Assembly (NCBI RefSeq): GCF_004135675.1
Contig: NZ_QHLX01000003.1
Location: 186,001-250,000, forward strand
Direction of reading: 5' to 3'
DNA length: 64,000 nt
Source of the DNA: Marinitoga lauensis
GTDB lineage: Bacteria; Thermotogota; Thermotogae; Petrotogales; Petrotogaceae
Shown: positions 10,815-27,759 of the stretch, piece by piece
Numbering within the stretch: position 1 is the first letter of the stretch
Layout: each line of letters begins with the position of its first letter
Program-made: the position numbers and the translations under genes
The notes under the pieces: generated by a model
What the model saw: only the letters and a program-made list of their open reading frames with translations
The model's database searches: none
What the model was told of the DNA's origin: nothing

Positions 10815-11638
10815 ATGACTCAAGGACAGAAAAAGACATTATTAACTCTTTTTTTGATTTATGTGGGGTTGGGACTAATTAATTTTATATTTTTCCCTTC
10901 AGCAGATTTAGAAGGTGTTGGGTTAAGATGGGTATATTCATTTGGAGATACTCCAACTTTTTGGAATACTATCAATCCAATGACAGTTATTATGTCAGGA
11001 GTTATTATACTGATATTAATTATTTTTGCTGCTGGAGTAAAATTTGAGTTAATACCTAATAAAAAACAGGCCTTAGTTGAATCATTGCTTGGGTATTTTT
11101 GGGAATTAGTTGAAGATGCTGTCCCAAATCCAAAATATAGAAAGCCTATTTATGTAATTGCTACAACATTATTTTTGTATATTTTGATAGCTAATCTTTT
11201 ATCTGGTATGCCAGGTATTAATGTTTCTCCAGTGAATGATGGATTAAAAATAGCTTTGTTTACAGATACGTGGTATACTCCAACATCTGATTTAAATACA
11301 AACGCAACATTTGCTGTAATGGTTCTTATTATCAGTCATATTTTTGCTGCATCGGCTAAAGGAATAGTTAATTGGCTAAAAATGTTTATTGAACCAACAC
11401 CATTGTTATTACCATTAAATTTAATTGGAGAATTGGCAAAACCTGTATCCCATTCATTGAGGTTGTTTGGTAATATTTTTGGTGGAGGAATTTTGGTTCT
11501 TATTATCAGTTATATGTTAAAGTATTTTGTTTTGCCTATATTTTTATGGGATTTTTTGGGATTTTTGTTGGATTAATACAGGCATTTGTTTTTTCTTTAT
11601 TAGCAATAGCATATATGGGGTCTTTACTTGAAGAGTAA
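10815..11638 (+). CDS. atpB: F-type ATP synthase subunit a (one frame break)
   Basis: The stator a subunit that forms the two ion half-channels. The repaired length is 274 residues; the break is at the T-run 11562-11566. The essential Arg helix is visible in LNLIGELAKPVSHSLRLFGNIFGG, and the repaired tail LIQAFVFSLLAIAYMGSLLEE is the typical last helix. ATG 10815 has AGGGAGG upstream. Confidence 0.94.
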
Positions 11639-11688
11639 ATATAGCTAAAATTTGTATCATATTATAATAAAATTTATTAAGGAGGTAG

Positions 11689-11991
<303 letters not shown>

Positions 11992-12034
11992 TTGTGATTA
12001 CGGGGTAAGAATCCCCATAAAAGGGGTGTAAAGA

Positions 12035-12525
12035 GTGTTAGATTTTAATTTTACATCAATACTTAACTTGGTAGGTTTTACTGTATTAGCCTATTTCTTA
12101 TGGGTTATGTTATATAAACCTTTTTTTGAAATAGCAGATAAAAGAAAACAAATTGTCGAAAGTGAATTAAATCAATCAGAAAAATTAAGAAAAGAAGCAG
12201 AGGAAAAATTACAAAATGCCAATAAAGAATTAGAAGAAATAAGATCCAAAAAGAAAGTATTATAAAAGAAGCAGAAGAATTAGCAAAAGATATAGTTGCA
12301 AATGCTAAAGAAGAAGCTATAGCAGAAAAATCAAGAATTATTGCAAGTGCAGAAAAAGAAGCAAAGGAAATAAAGGAAGAGGCTTATAAAGATATTCAAA
12401 ATAAAGTAGTTTCACTCTCAATTGCAATTGCTTCAATGATATTAAAGAAAAATGTAGACGAAAAGGTTAATGAAGAATTTATAAAAAGAGCATTTGAAGC
12501 ATTAAGTAAGGGTGAAAAATTATGA
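12035..12525 (+). CDS. atpF: F-type ATP synthase subunit b (one frame break)
   Basis: The peripheral stalk subunit. One N-terminal membrane helix (ILNLVGFTVLAYFLWVMLY) is followed by a long charged coiled coil. The start is GTG 12035 with AAAGGGGTG upstream. One A is lost in the run 12248-12252; the repaired protein is 163 residues and ends at TGA 12523-12525, overlapping the atpH start. Confidence 0.92.
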
Positions 12526-13096
12526 AAAACTCAATATCTTTAGCTACAAGATATGTAGAAGCCTTTTATGAATATCTTTCAAAAGAGAACAAGCTAAATA
12601 AGCTTGATGAATATGTTCAGGCTGTAAAAAAAATAGTTGAAAGAATTGAAAAAGATAAAATGTTTTATGACTTAATTGGTAATCCTTTATTGCCAAAGGA
12701 TTATATAGTTATGCAGATAGTTAAAACCGCTGAAATCGATGATGCTGACTTCAATAAATATATTGAAGCTTTAGTATATAAAAAAGACAATTGATGTTAC
12801 CAATGATATATACATTATTGGAAAGAAAAAATAACGAATTAAAAAAATTAATAAAAGTAAAGATAATAACACCTTACAAATTACAAGAGAAAGCAGTAAA
12901 TGAATTAAAGAATATTATAGTTAAAAAAACTGGAAGAAATGCAATTTTGAATGCAGAAATAGATGAAGATTTAATTGGAGGATTACAATTACAGTTAGAA
13001 GAAAAAATCTTTGATTATTCAGTAAAAGGAATCTTGGAAAAAATCGGACGCGAGTACGCTTCCAAGCGGGGTGATTTGTTTGAGAATAAATCCTGA
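12522..13096 (+). CDS. atpH: F-type ATP synthase subunit delta (one frame break)
   Basis: The delta subunit, joining F1 to the peripheral stalk. The repaired length is 191 residues, with the break in the A-run 12780-12785. The N-terminal helical domain starts [13 protein letters not shown]; the C-terminal domain has the family motif [14 protein letters not shown]. The ATG overlaps the atpF stop, and the 3' end overlaps the chosen atpA start by 17 bases. Confidence 0.92.
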
Positions 13097-14596
13097 TGAG
13101 CTTGAAAAAGTTATTGAGGAACGCATAAAATCATATGAATCAGGTGAAATTAAGGAAGTTGGATGGATAATTCAAGTTGGTGATGGCATAGCCAGAGCAT
13201 ATGGCTTAAAAGATGCTATGGCCAGTGAATTGGTTGAAATACATACTGATTCTGGTGATATTGTAAGTGGTATGGCATTAAATCTTGAAGAAGATAATGT
13301 TGGTATAATAATTTTAGGTAATTATAGGCTTATAAAAGAGGGTAATAAAGTTGTTAGAACAGGTAAGATTGCAGAAGTACCTGTTGGTGAAGAGCTATTA
13401 GGAAGAGTTATTAATCCACTAGGTGAACCATTGGATGGAAAAGGACCAATAAATGCAAAGCACACAAGACCAATAGAATATAAAGCACCAGGTGTTGTTT
13501 TAAGAAAACCTGTTGATACGCCGTTACAAACGGATTAAAAGCTATTGATACAATGATTCCTATTGGAAGAGGACAAAGAGAATTGATCATTGGAGATAGG
13601 CAAACAGGTAAAACTGCAATTGCTATTGATACAATAATAAACCAAAAAGGTAAAGGTGTTTATTGTATTTATGTTGCAATAGGTCAAAAAGCTTCAGCAG
13701 TTGCAAGAACAGTAGCAAAATTAGAAGAATATGGTGCCATGGAATATACAACAGTTGTTGTTGCAAGTGCAAGTGATCCAGCATCGTTATTGTATTTAGC
13801 TCCTTATGCTGGTGCAGCTATGGGTGAATATTTTATGTTCAGTGGTAAAGATGCTTTAGCAATCTATGATGATTTATCAAAACATGCTGCTGCATATAGG
13901 GAATTATCACTTCTTTTAAGAAGGCCACCAGGACGTGAAGCTTATCCAGGAGATGTTTTCTATTTGCATTCAAGATTACTGGAAAGGGCAGCAAGACTTA
14001 ATGAAAATTATGGTGGAGGCTCATTAACAGCGTTACCAATTATTGAAACACAGGCAAATGATGTTTCGGCATATATTCCAACCAATGTTATTTCTATTAC
14101 AGATGGACAAATTTACCTTGAACCATCATTATTTTATGCTGGTCAAAGACCTGCTGTAAATGTTGGTTTATCTGTTTCAAGGGTTGGAGGAGCCGCTCAA
14201 ATAAAAGCAATGAAGCAGGTAGCTGGTAGTTTAAGGCTTGATTTGGCTCAATATAGGGAATTAGAAGCATTTGCTCAATTTGCTACAGAATTAGATGAAT
14301 CTACAAGAAAACAATTAATCAGAGGTGAAAAACTTTCTGAATTATTAAAACAAGGGCAATATGTTCCAATGGAAGTTGAAGACCAGGTTGCTGTGGTGTT
14401 TGCTGGTGTTAACGGTTATTTAGACGATATACCAACATCAAGCATAAGTAAATTTGAAAAAGAATTCTTGCAATTTTTGAAATCCAATAGACCATCAATT
14501 TTAGAATCAATAAAAACTAAGAAAAAGATTGATGATGAATTAGATAAGGAGCTTAGAAAAGCTATTGAAGACTTTAAAGCAGCTTTTCAAGCTTAA
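13080..14596 (+). CDS. atpA: F-type ATP synthase subunit alpha (one frame break)
   Basis: The non-catalytic nucleotide-binding subunit of F1. The repaired length is 505 residues; one G is lost at 13532-13533, splitting TPLQT from [15 protein letters not shown]. Walker A is GDRQTGKT; the Arg finger region is [11 protein letters not shown] chose TTG 13080 ([11 protein letters not shown]) because GGGGTG lies seven bases upstream; GTG 13071 is the alternative. Confidence 0.95.
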
Positions 14597-14610
14597 GGTG
14601 GTGACATCTT

Positions 14611-15447
14611 ATGAGTCGTGGAAAATTAAGGATTCTTAAACAACGCCGTGCTTCAACGCAATCAACAATGAAAATTACAAAAGCAATGGAGATGGTTGCA
14701 GCTGCAAAAGCGAATAAAATAGTTAAAGAAATTACGGCGTTGAAGGATTATGCCTATTATGCAGAAAAAATAATGAAAAAAATAGCACCAGTTGAAAACA
14801 GTATATATACTTCAAATAAAGAAGGAACATTAATAGTTGTAGTAACTCCTGATATGGGGTTGTGTGGAGCATTTCCCATGGAATTAACTAAGTTAGCAAA
14901 TGATATAGCTAGCAAGACAGAGGATTTCATAGGATTTTATAATATAGGGTCAAAAGGTGAAATAGAATTAAAACATTCAGGTAAGTTATTATTATCAAGA
15001 ACAAAATTGTATGATGTTCCAAAACAAGAGGATGCAGAATATATATTAGATGATATTTTAGATATTGTTGAAGAAAAAAACATTGGAAAAGTTAAGGTAG
15101 TGTATGGGGCATTTAAAAATGCTTTGATTCAAAAGCCTGAAGTTGTAGATTTATTGCCAATAAATTTTGAAGGAGCTATGGATCCAAGATTTGAATATGA
15201 ACCAGATTCTAAAGAATTGTTTGAAGAAGCAGCATTTTTATATTTATTATCTAAAATGTATTTGATTATATATGAAAACAAAATCAGTGAATTATATGCC
15301 AGAAAAAATGCTATGCATAATGCTACGGATAATGCAAAGAATTTAATTGAAAAGCTTACACTTGCATATAATAAGGCAAGACAGGCGTCAATTACACAGG
15401 AATTAATTGAAATAGTAAATGGTGCTCAGGCATTGCAGGAAGAATAA
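14611..15447 (+). CDS. atpG: F-type ATP synthase subunit gamma
   Basis: The central rotor shaft, 278 residues, intact. The N-terminal helix RRASTQSTMKITKAMEMVAAAK and the C-terminal helix AMHNATDNAKNLIEKL with ARQASITQELIEIVNGAQAL are the conserved gamma termini that form the coiled coil. AGGTGGTG precedes ATG 14611. There are 14 bases after atpA and 16 before atpD. Confidence 0.97.
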   Translation: MSRGKLRILKQRRASTQSTMKITKAMEMVAAAKANKIVKEITALKDYAYYAEKIMKKIAPVENSIYTSNKEGTLIVVVTPDMGLCGAFPMELTKLANDIASKTEDFIGFYNIGSKGEIELKHSGKLLLSRTKLYDVPKQEDAEYILDDILDIVEEKNIGKVKVVYGAFKNALIQKPEVVDLLPINFEGAMDPRFEYEPDSKELFEEAAFLYLLSKMYLIIYENKISELYARKNAMHNATDNAKNLIEKLTLAYNKARQASITQELIEIVNGAQALQEE

Positions 15448-15463
15448 TATTGGGGTGTAATAA

Positions 15464-16873
<1,410 letters not shown>

Positions 16874-16883
16874 GGAGGGGAAA

Positions 16884-17278
16884 ATGTTTGATTTAAAAAT
16901 TGTAACCCCAGAGGAATTAAAGCTGAAATGAAAGCAAAATATGCTGAATTTACTACAGTAGAAGGTGGAATGGGTGTATTAACCAATAGATTACCTATAG
17001 TTGCAAAATTAAAAGTTTCACCTTTAATAATAAAAACAGAAGATGAAAAAGAAGAATTATTTGCCATTCATGGTGGTATAGTAGAAATGGATGGAAAAGA
17101 AATGGTTATTTTAACAACAGCTGCTGAAAGACCGGAAGAAATTGATGTTGAAACTGCGATGAAATCAATAGAAGCTGCTAAAGCTAAATTGAGTCATGCG
17201 GCAAATACTGCAGAAAAAGCAAAAGCTCAGGCAGAAATAGAAAAAAATATGGTAAGAATATCAATAGTAAAAAAATAA
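16884..17278 (+). CDS. atpC: F-type ATP synthase subunit epsilon (one frame break)
   Basis: The epsilon subunit, 131 residues after restoring one C in the run 16906-16909. The N-terminal beta-sandwich begins MFDLKIVTPRG and shows TTVEGGMGVLTNRLPIVAKL; the C-terminal two helices hold the Ala/Lys-rich regulatory segment. TAAGGAGGGG precedes ATG 16884. It is the last gene of the operon, followed directly by a terminator. Confidence 0.93.
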
Positions 17279-17303
17279 GGAAGGTTTTTACCTTCCTTAT
17301 TTT
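17271..17303. terminator. Terminator after the atp operon
   Basis: An inverted repeat AATAAGGAAGGT / ACCTTCCTTATT around a T-rich loop, followed by a T-run. The symmetrical A/T flanks suit bidirectional use, and the next gene is convergent. Confidence 0.85.
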
Positions 17304-17313
17304 TAATAGCCAA

Positions 17314-17352
17314 TGCCGGGGTAGGTAGCCTGTAGGTTAGCCTGGTAGCCGG
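17314..17352. repeat. GC-rich imperfect tandem repeat between convergent genes
   Basis: A ~39-bp patch far richer in G+C than its surroundings. It reads as 2.5 units of a 12-13 base element: GTAGGTAGCCTG (17321-17332), GTAGGTTAGCCTG (17332-17344) and GTAGCCGG (17345-17352), bounded by CCGG at both ends. No gene or known RNA is evident. Confidence 0.6.
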
Positions 17353-17394
17353 TAAAATTTTGTGTAAGTCCTATGCTTGATTTTTATTTTACCA

Positions 17395-19915
17395 CTATTT
17401 ATCCTTATCTGCATAAATTATATTATTCCTGATAAATGCTATTCTATAACCTTCGATATATTTTATATTATCTATGTTATACTTTGAGGTATATGAGTTT
17501 ATCAGTTCAGCATTTTCTATATTATATATCATTATTCTTTTTCCATCTGTTATTATCAATTCATTTTTACTTATATCCATCGTTTTTATTTCTTTTAATG
17601 GATGTATTATTATATTTTCTAATTTACCATTTAATATATTGTATATGAATATGTTTGATTTTATATCTTCAATTAATATTTGATAATCATTTTTTAAGAT
17701 AATTACTTTTTTTATTGGATTTAATATTGTTATTGATCTTATATACGCTTCTTTTTGTAAACTGTGTATTAATATTCTATTTCCTGGTTTTGAGTTTATA
17801 CTTCCACTTAACCCATTATACGATATTATGTATTTGTTATCATTGGATAATTTTATTGCCTGTACTATTCCATAATGACCTGTATACTTTTTTATTTCTT
17901 TTTTGGCTTTATAATCATATTTTACTATTTCATAATTTTTATTCCATAATATATGTATTCTCCATCAAAATCTGCTATTTTCTGTATTTTTTTATCTTTA
18001 TACAATAATTTTCCTGTGTTTATATTATATAGTTCAATTGCTCCATTTTCACATGAAATAAATAATTTATCTTTTATTATTTTTATTTTTGACAGATAAT
18101 CTTCTAACTCTTTTTTAAAAATTATTTGTCCTTCTTTTTTTATTGTTAATTCTGCATATTCATTTTCTATTATTTCATATCCATTTTGTATATTATAATA
18201 TTTTATATTTTCTTCATATTTTTTATATTCTTTTAAATTTATATTTTTATAATCAACATCTTTTCTTTTTGATTTTTCATTATCTTCTAAAAGATAGAAA
18301 TTTATATAATCATCATCACTTTTTATGAGATATTTTTCTGTCAAAATTACTTTGTTTTTCACAGGATCAAATCCTGCATTTTTTTCATATTCTACTTTAA
18401 AATCTTTTAAATTTATTTTTCGAATTATTCCTTTTTCATATAATATATATAATGCCTGTATTTTTTTATTTGTTGATATATCATGTATATATTCATTATT
18501 ATTAATATTTTTTATAATTTTTAAAGTGTTTTTTTCCAATATACTTAATTCATCCATTCCAGAAAGGATTATTATATATTTTTCTGTTTCAACAATTTTT
18601 CTAATAGGTTCATCTGATATTTTTATAATTTTATTTTCTGTTATTATATTTCCATCTGTTGTTCCATATATTATATTCCCATCTATTTCTTTTATTGTAG
18701 AAATATATTTATTATAATCCATTGTTTTTATGTGTTTCCCGGTATATAAATTATATTTTCTTATTTCTTTTCCATTAATTAAATATATTATCCCCTTTTT
18801 TTCAAAAATATAGCCCAGGCTTATATTTTTCATTTCATTATCAATTTTATATAACTTTGTTTTTTTCTGTAAATCATACAAATTCAGATTTAATATACCA
18901 CTATTCTTTGTTAATAAATAATCTTTTGAAATTGCAACAAAGCTACCATTATACAAATTTAATTTATTTTCTTTTAAATTGTATATTGATGTGTGTGAAT
19001 ATATATTACTATTTATCTTATTCAATATAATATTATTATTTGTATCAACAAAAAAGTTCCAGTTATATACATTTTTTATTTTTATCCATTTTTTAAAATC
19101 TATATTTAAATTATTTATTTTTTTGCCTTTGAAAAATTCAAAAAAATTTTCCATATAATTAAATTCTATATTTTCAAATTTTAACCATTGTATCCATTTA
19201 ATCATATATGGCATTACATACTCTTTAAATTGATTTTCATCCATTTTTTGTATATTCACATAAAAATTTTTGAAATTATCTATTCCATAATGTTCAATAA
19301 AAAAACCTATAAAAGATGCTCCAAATGTATATCCATTTTTCCAGTTTAAAAATATTTTTTATATAACTCATCATAAGTCAGATTTCTATATTCTGAAGAG
19401 TATTTAAGCATATATTTAGCATAAAAGTGATATTTTGAGCTTAAATCGAGACCATCATTAATATATTTGAACCAATTTGCAAGGCCTTCTTTAAAAAAGG
19501 AATTTTCTCCTTTTAAAATATACGAATCAATAGCATGTACAATTTCATGTTTTAAATTAACAGGCGTTCCAAAAATTACCTTATTATTCCAGAATCCACC
19601 GGCTTGATATTCTGATAATCCTATTATTTCTTTTCTTGTATCAAATAAAATTATAGGAATTTTTTTATTGAATATTTTTATTTTAAAAACCTTTATCAAA
19701 CTATCTATTTCCTTTTGATAATATGATGCGATTTCAACGATATAAGGAGCAAAATTAGTGTTTTTCTCAAAATATATTTTTAAATTTTTAATATAATATT
19801 TTGCATAATTATTTCTAGCATAATTATATATAAAATCTATTTTTTGCTTATCAATTTTTATACAAAAACTTATAGTAATAAGAATAATATATAATATTAT
19901 AAAAATTCTTTTCAT
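17395..19915 (-). CDS. Secreted gluzincin metallopeptidase with beta-propeller, copy 1 (two frame breaks)
   Basis: About 840 residues after repair of two losses (A-run 19348-19352 and C-run 17944-17945). I chose ATG 19915 (MKRIFIILY) because AAAAGGAG lies just upstream. An N-terminal signal helix is followed by a zinc-protease domain with HEIVHAID near residue 140 and downstream FFKEGLANWFKY supplying the third ligand Glu; this HExxH...EGLA layout fits the Peptidase_MA-like gluzincins. The rest is a long run of WD40/PQQ-like strands ('GKHIKTMDY', 'NGAIELYNINTGKLLY', 'TGHYGIVQAIKLSNDNKYI'), probably a propeller. Substrate unknown; probably acts outside the inner membrane. It is the downstream member of a tandem pair with 20014-22579. 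Confidence 0.75.
17520..18745 (-). repeat. Homogenised duplicate segment, copy 1
   Basis: Nearly identical to 20142-21367. Identity ends abruptly at 18745 on the 5' side of the gene (right after GGTAT), is essentially complete over 18085-18745, and decays gradually toward the 3' end of the gene. Confidence 0.9.
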
Positions 19916-20013
19916 AAAAAATCTCCTTTTAAAAATCATACCGTCTTCAACAGCTCATATTTTAATTTTATAAGTTTACAAAAATAAATTTAAAATTCTA
20001 AAATCTTTTTATG

Positions 20014-22579
20014 CTATCTACTTTCCTCACAAATATAAATTATATTATTACTAATAAATGCTATTTTATTATCTTCTATATATTTTATATTGTCTATGTT
20101 ATACTCTGAGAAATATGATTTCATCAGTTCACCATTTTCTATATTATATATCATTATTCTTTTTCCATCTGTTATTATCAATTCATTTTTATTTATATCC
20201 ATCGTTTTTATTTCTTTTAATGGATGTATTATTATATTTTCTAGTTTACCATTTAGAATATTGTATATAAATATATTTGATTTTATATCTTCAATTAATA
20301 TTTGATAATCATTTTTTAAGATAATTACTTTTTTATTGGATTTAATATTGTTATTGATCTTATATACGTTTCTTTTTGCAAACTGTGTATTAATATTCTA
20401 TTTCCTGGTTTTGAGTTTATACTTCCACTTAACCCATTATACGATATTATGTATTTGTTATCATTGGATAATTTTATTGCTTGTACTATTCCATAATGAC
20501 CTGTATACTTTTTTGTTTCTTTTTTGGCTTTATAATCATATTTTACTATTTCATAATTTTTATTCCCATAATATATGTATTCTCCATCAAAATCTGCTAT
20601 TTTCTGTATTTTTTTATCTTTATACAATAATTTTCCTGTGTTTATATTATATAGTTCAATTGCTCCATTTTCACATGAAATAAATAATTTATCTTTAATT
20701 ATTTTTATTTTCGACAGATAATCTTCTAACTCTTTTTTAAAAATTATTTGTCCTTCTTTTTTTATTGTTAATTCTGCATATTCATTTTCTATTATTTCAT
20801 ATCCATTTTGTATATTATAATATTTTATATTTTCTTCATATTTTTTATATTCTTTTAAATTTATATTTTTATAATCAACATCTTTTCTTTTTGATTTTTC
20901 ATTATCTTCTAAAAGATAGAAATTTATATAATCATCATCACTTTTTATGAGATATTTTTCTGTCAAAATTACTTTGTTTTTCACAGGATCAAATCCTGCA
21001 TTTTTTTCATATTCTACTTTAAAATCTTTTAAATTTATTTTTCGAATTATTCCTTTTTCATATAATATATATAATGCCTGTATTTTTTTATTTGTTGATA
21101 TATCATGTATATATTCATTATTATTAATATTTTTTATAATTTTTAAAGTGTTTTTTTCCAATATACTTAATTCATCCATTCCAGAAAGGATTATTATATA
21201 TTTTTCTGTTTCAACAATTTTTCTAATAGGTTCATCTGATATTTTTATAATTTTATTTTCTGTTATTATATTTCCATCTGTTGTTCCATATATTATATTC
21301 CCATCTATTTCTTTTATTGTAGAAATATATTTATTATAATCCATTGTTTTTATGTGTTTCCCGGTATCAATACTGTATTCTTTAATTTCATTTATTTTTT
21401 CTCCATTTACTACTATTAATTTTTTTTCATTTTCTAATATAAATATAGATGGAATTATATATTTATAATTTATATTTAATTTTATCTTTTTATTTGTGTT
21501 ATTTCTATCAAAAATATAAAATGAATTATAATCTTCAAATTTTACTATATAATTTTTTGAAACTGCTAAAGGAATTGAATCATAAATCTCTATCTTTTTA
21601 TTATTTAAATAATATATGAAACCACTTCTTGTAGAATAATCTAAATTAAAAATCAATGTATTTAGCTGCGAATTAAAATAAAAATTATTTGTAATATTTT
21701 TTATTGAATATAATTTTTTTAGTTCCATGGTATCCGTAAAATTATGATTATAGTATTTAAAAATCATTTTATAGTAATAATTACCTTCAAAATATGTCTC
21801 TCCCAGCCATTTAAGCCAGTTTTTAGCATATTCTTTTAATTTTTCCTCCAGCATTTTTTCTGAAAGGATTCCAGATTCCTGATATAATTTCTTTAGTTCA
21901 TTATAACCATACTTTTTTGTAATAAAATCAAAAAATGAAATACCAAAAGTATAACCATTATTATAATTAAAGAAAATCTTTTTAAACTTCTCATTAAACG
22001 TCAAATCTTTAAATTCGTCAGAATCTATTATTATTTTTTTATTATTTTATTATAACTATTTATAACATATGGATTATCATACCATCTAAACCAACTTGCA
22101 AAAGCTTCATCTATATATGGAACTCCACTTTTACCCCATAATATACCACATAAACCATGAACTATTTCATGCGGAACAGCCCATATGGTTGAAAAAATAA
22201 AGGTTTTAATTTTATCCTTATCCATTATCGCTGTAGTAAATGACGCATTCTTGTTAGAAAATGCCAATTTATCTGCATCATTATTAATAATGACAATAAC
22301 AATTTTTTCTGGGATTTCTTTTTCTTTAAATACTTTAATAAAATAATCTACCTCATCCTGAAATAATTTTGCATAAACAGCAATATGTTTTCTAAATGGA
22401 GAATCTTTTTCAAAATAAATCTCTAGATTTTGTGTTTCATATTTAACATAATATTTTTGTGCATAATCATATAATGAATGCAATTTATTTTTATCGATTT
22501 TTACATATCCATATAGTATATTACCAAATAAGATTATAATCAGTAAAAACAAAATTTTTAAGTATTTCAAAACATCCAC
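20014..22579 (-). CDS. Secreted gluzincin metallopeptidase with beta-propeller, copy 2 (two frame breaks)
   Basis: Paralogue of the next gene, about 855 residues after repair (T-run 22034-22040 and T-run 20329-20334). It has an N-terminal hydrophobic signal; ATG 22579 or TTG 22570 could start it, the latter better spaced from GGGGTGG. The zinc site HEIVHGLCG and downstream YIDEAFASWFRWYDNP are conserved. The protease domain and first propeller strands differ clearly from copy 1, whereas the segment below 21367 is almost identical to it. No domain links it to a known substrate; a surface-protein processing role is only a guess. Confidence 0.75.
20142..21367 (-). repeat. Homogenised duplicate segment, copy 2
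   Basis: Partner of 17520-18745. Among the few differences are two homopolymer-length changes (CCC at 20565-20567 against CC at 17944-17945; T6 at 20329-20334 against T7 at 17707-17713), each of which breaks the frame of one copy only. Confidence 0.9.
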
Positions 22580-22951
22580 CCCTTTCCCTTTTATGAATTA
22601 AAAATTTTAATTATATTACAATTAAAAAAAATACATATATTGTGAATTTTATAACTTTATAAGTCGCAAATTATAAATGATTTATATTTTTCGTTATAAT
22701 AGACATACTAAAAAATTTTTTTACTTATTTTATTCAAAATAATTTTATCAAAAAAACAGCAACATTAACGTAAATTTGTGGTAAATTTCTCTTTTCGTAA
22801 ATCTAATAAATTTACACCTTTATTATATCAACTGATATATTTTTATTGTTAAATTTTAGTTTATAGAAAGCTTTATATTATCAATTTCTTCGATGTTAAT
22901 ATATTTTTATATAGTAAATATTTTGAAATTTTTTACTAATCTAATACAAAT
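22580..22951. other. AT-rich intergenic region with GTAAATTT repeats
   Basis: There is no convincing gene in this ~370-bp stretch. It must hold the promoter of the metallopeptidase pair (minus strand), but I see no clear -35/-10 pair. It contains three direct copies of GTAAAT(TT) at 22770, 22781 and 22797 and one inverted copy at 22808-22815. Confidence 0.5.
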
Positions 22952-22976
22952 AAGGGACCTGCAAAACAGGTCCCTT
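22952..22976 (-). terminator. Terminator of the rpoBC operon
   Basis: A perfect 10-bp stem (22952-22961 with 22967-22976) around CAAAA, 31 bases past the rpoC stop on the minus strand, followed by a T-rich stretch. Confidence 0.85.
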
Positions 22977-23007
22977 AGGTTATTTACTATTTACTATTTA
23001 TTTTTTA

Positions 23008-27741
<4,734 letters not shown>

Positions 27742-27759
27742 TTACCCTCCTTGAGGGAT

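Noticed and set aside
18143-21339. Plus-strand frames such as 18325-18717 and the identical 20947-21339, conserved between the two copies
   Set aside because: They are shadows of the minus-strand metallopeptidase genes; their conservation follows from the duplicated DNA. The peptides are Phe/Ile/Tyr-rich without ribosome sites.
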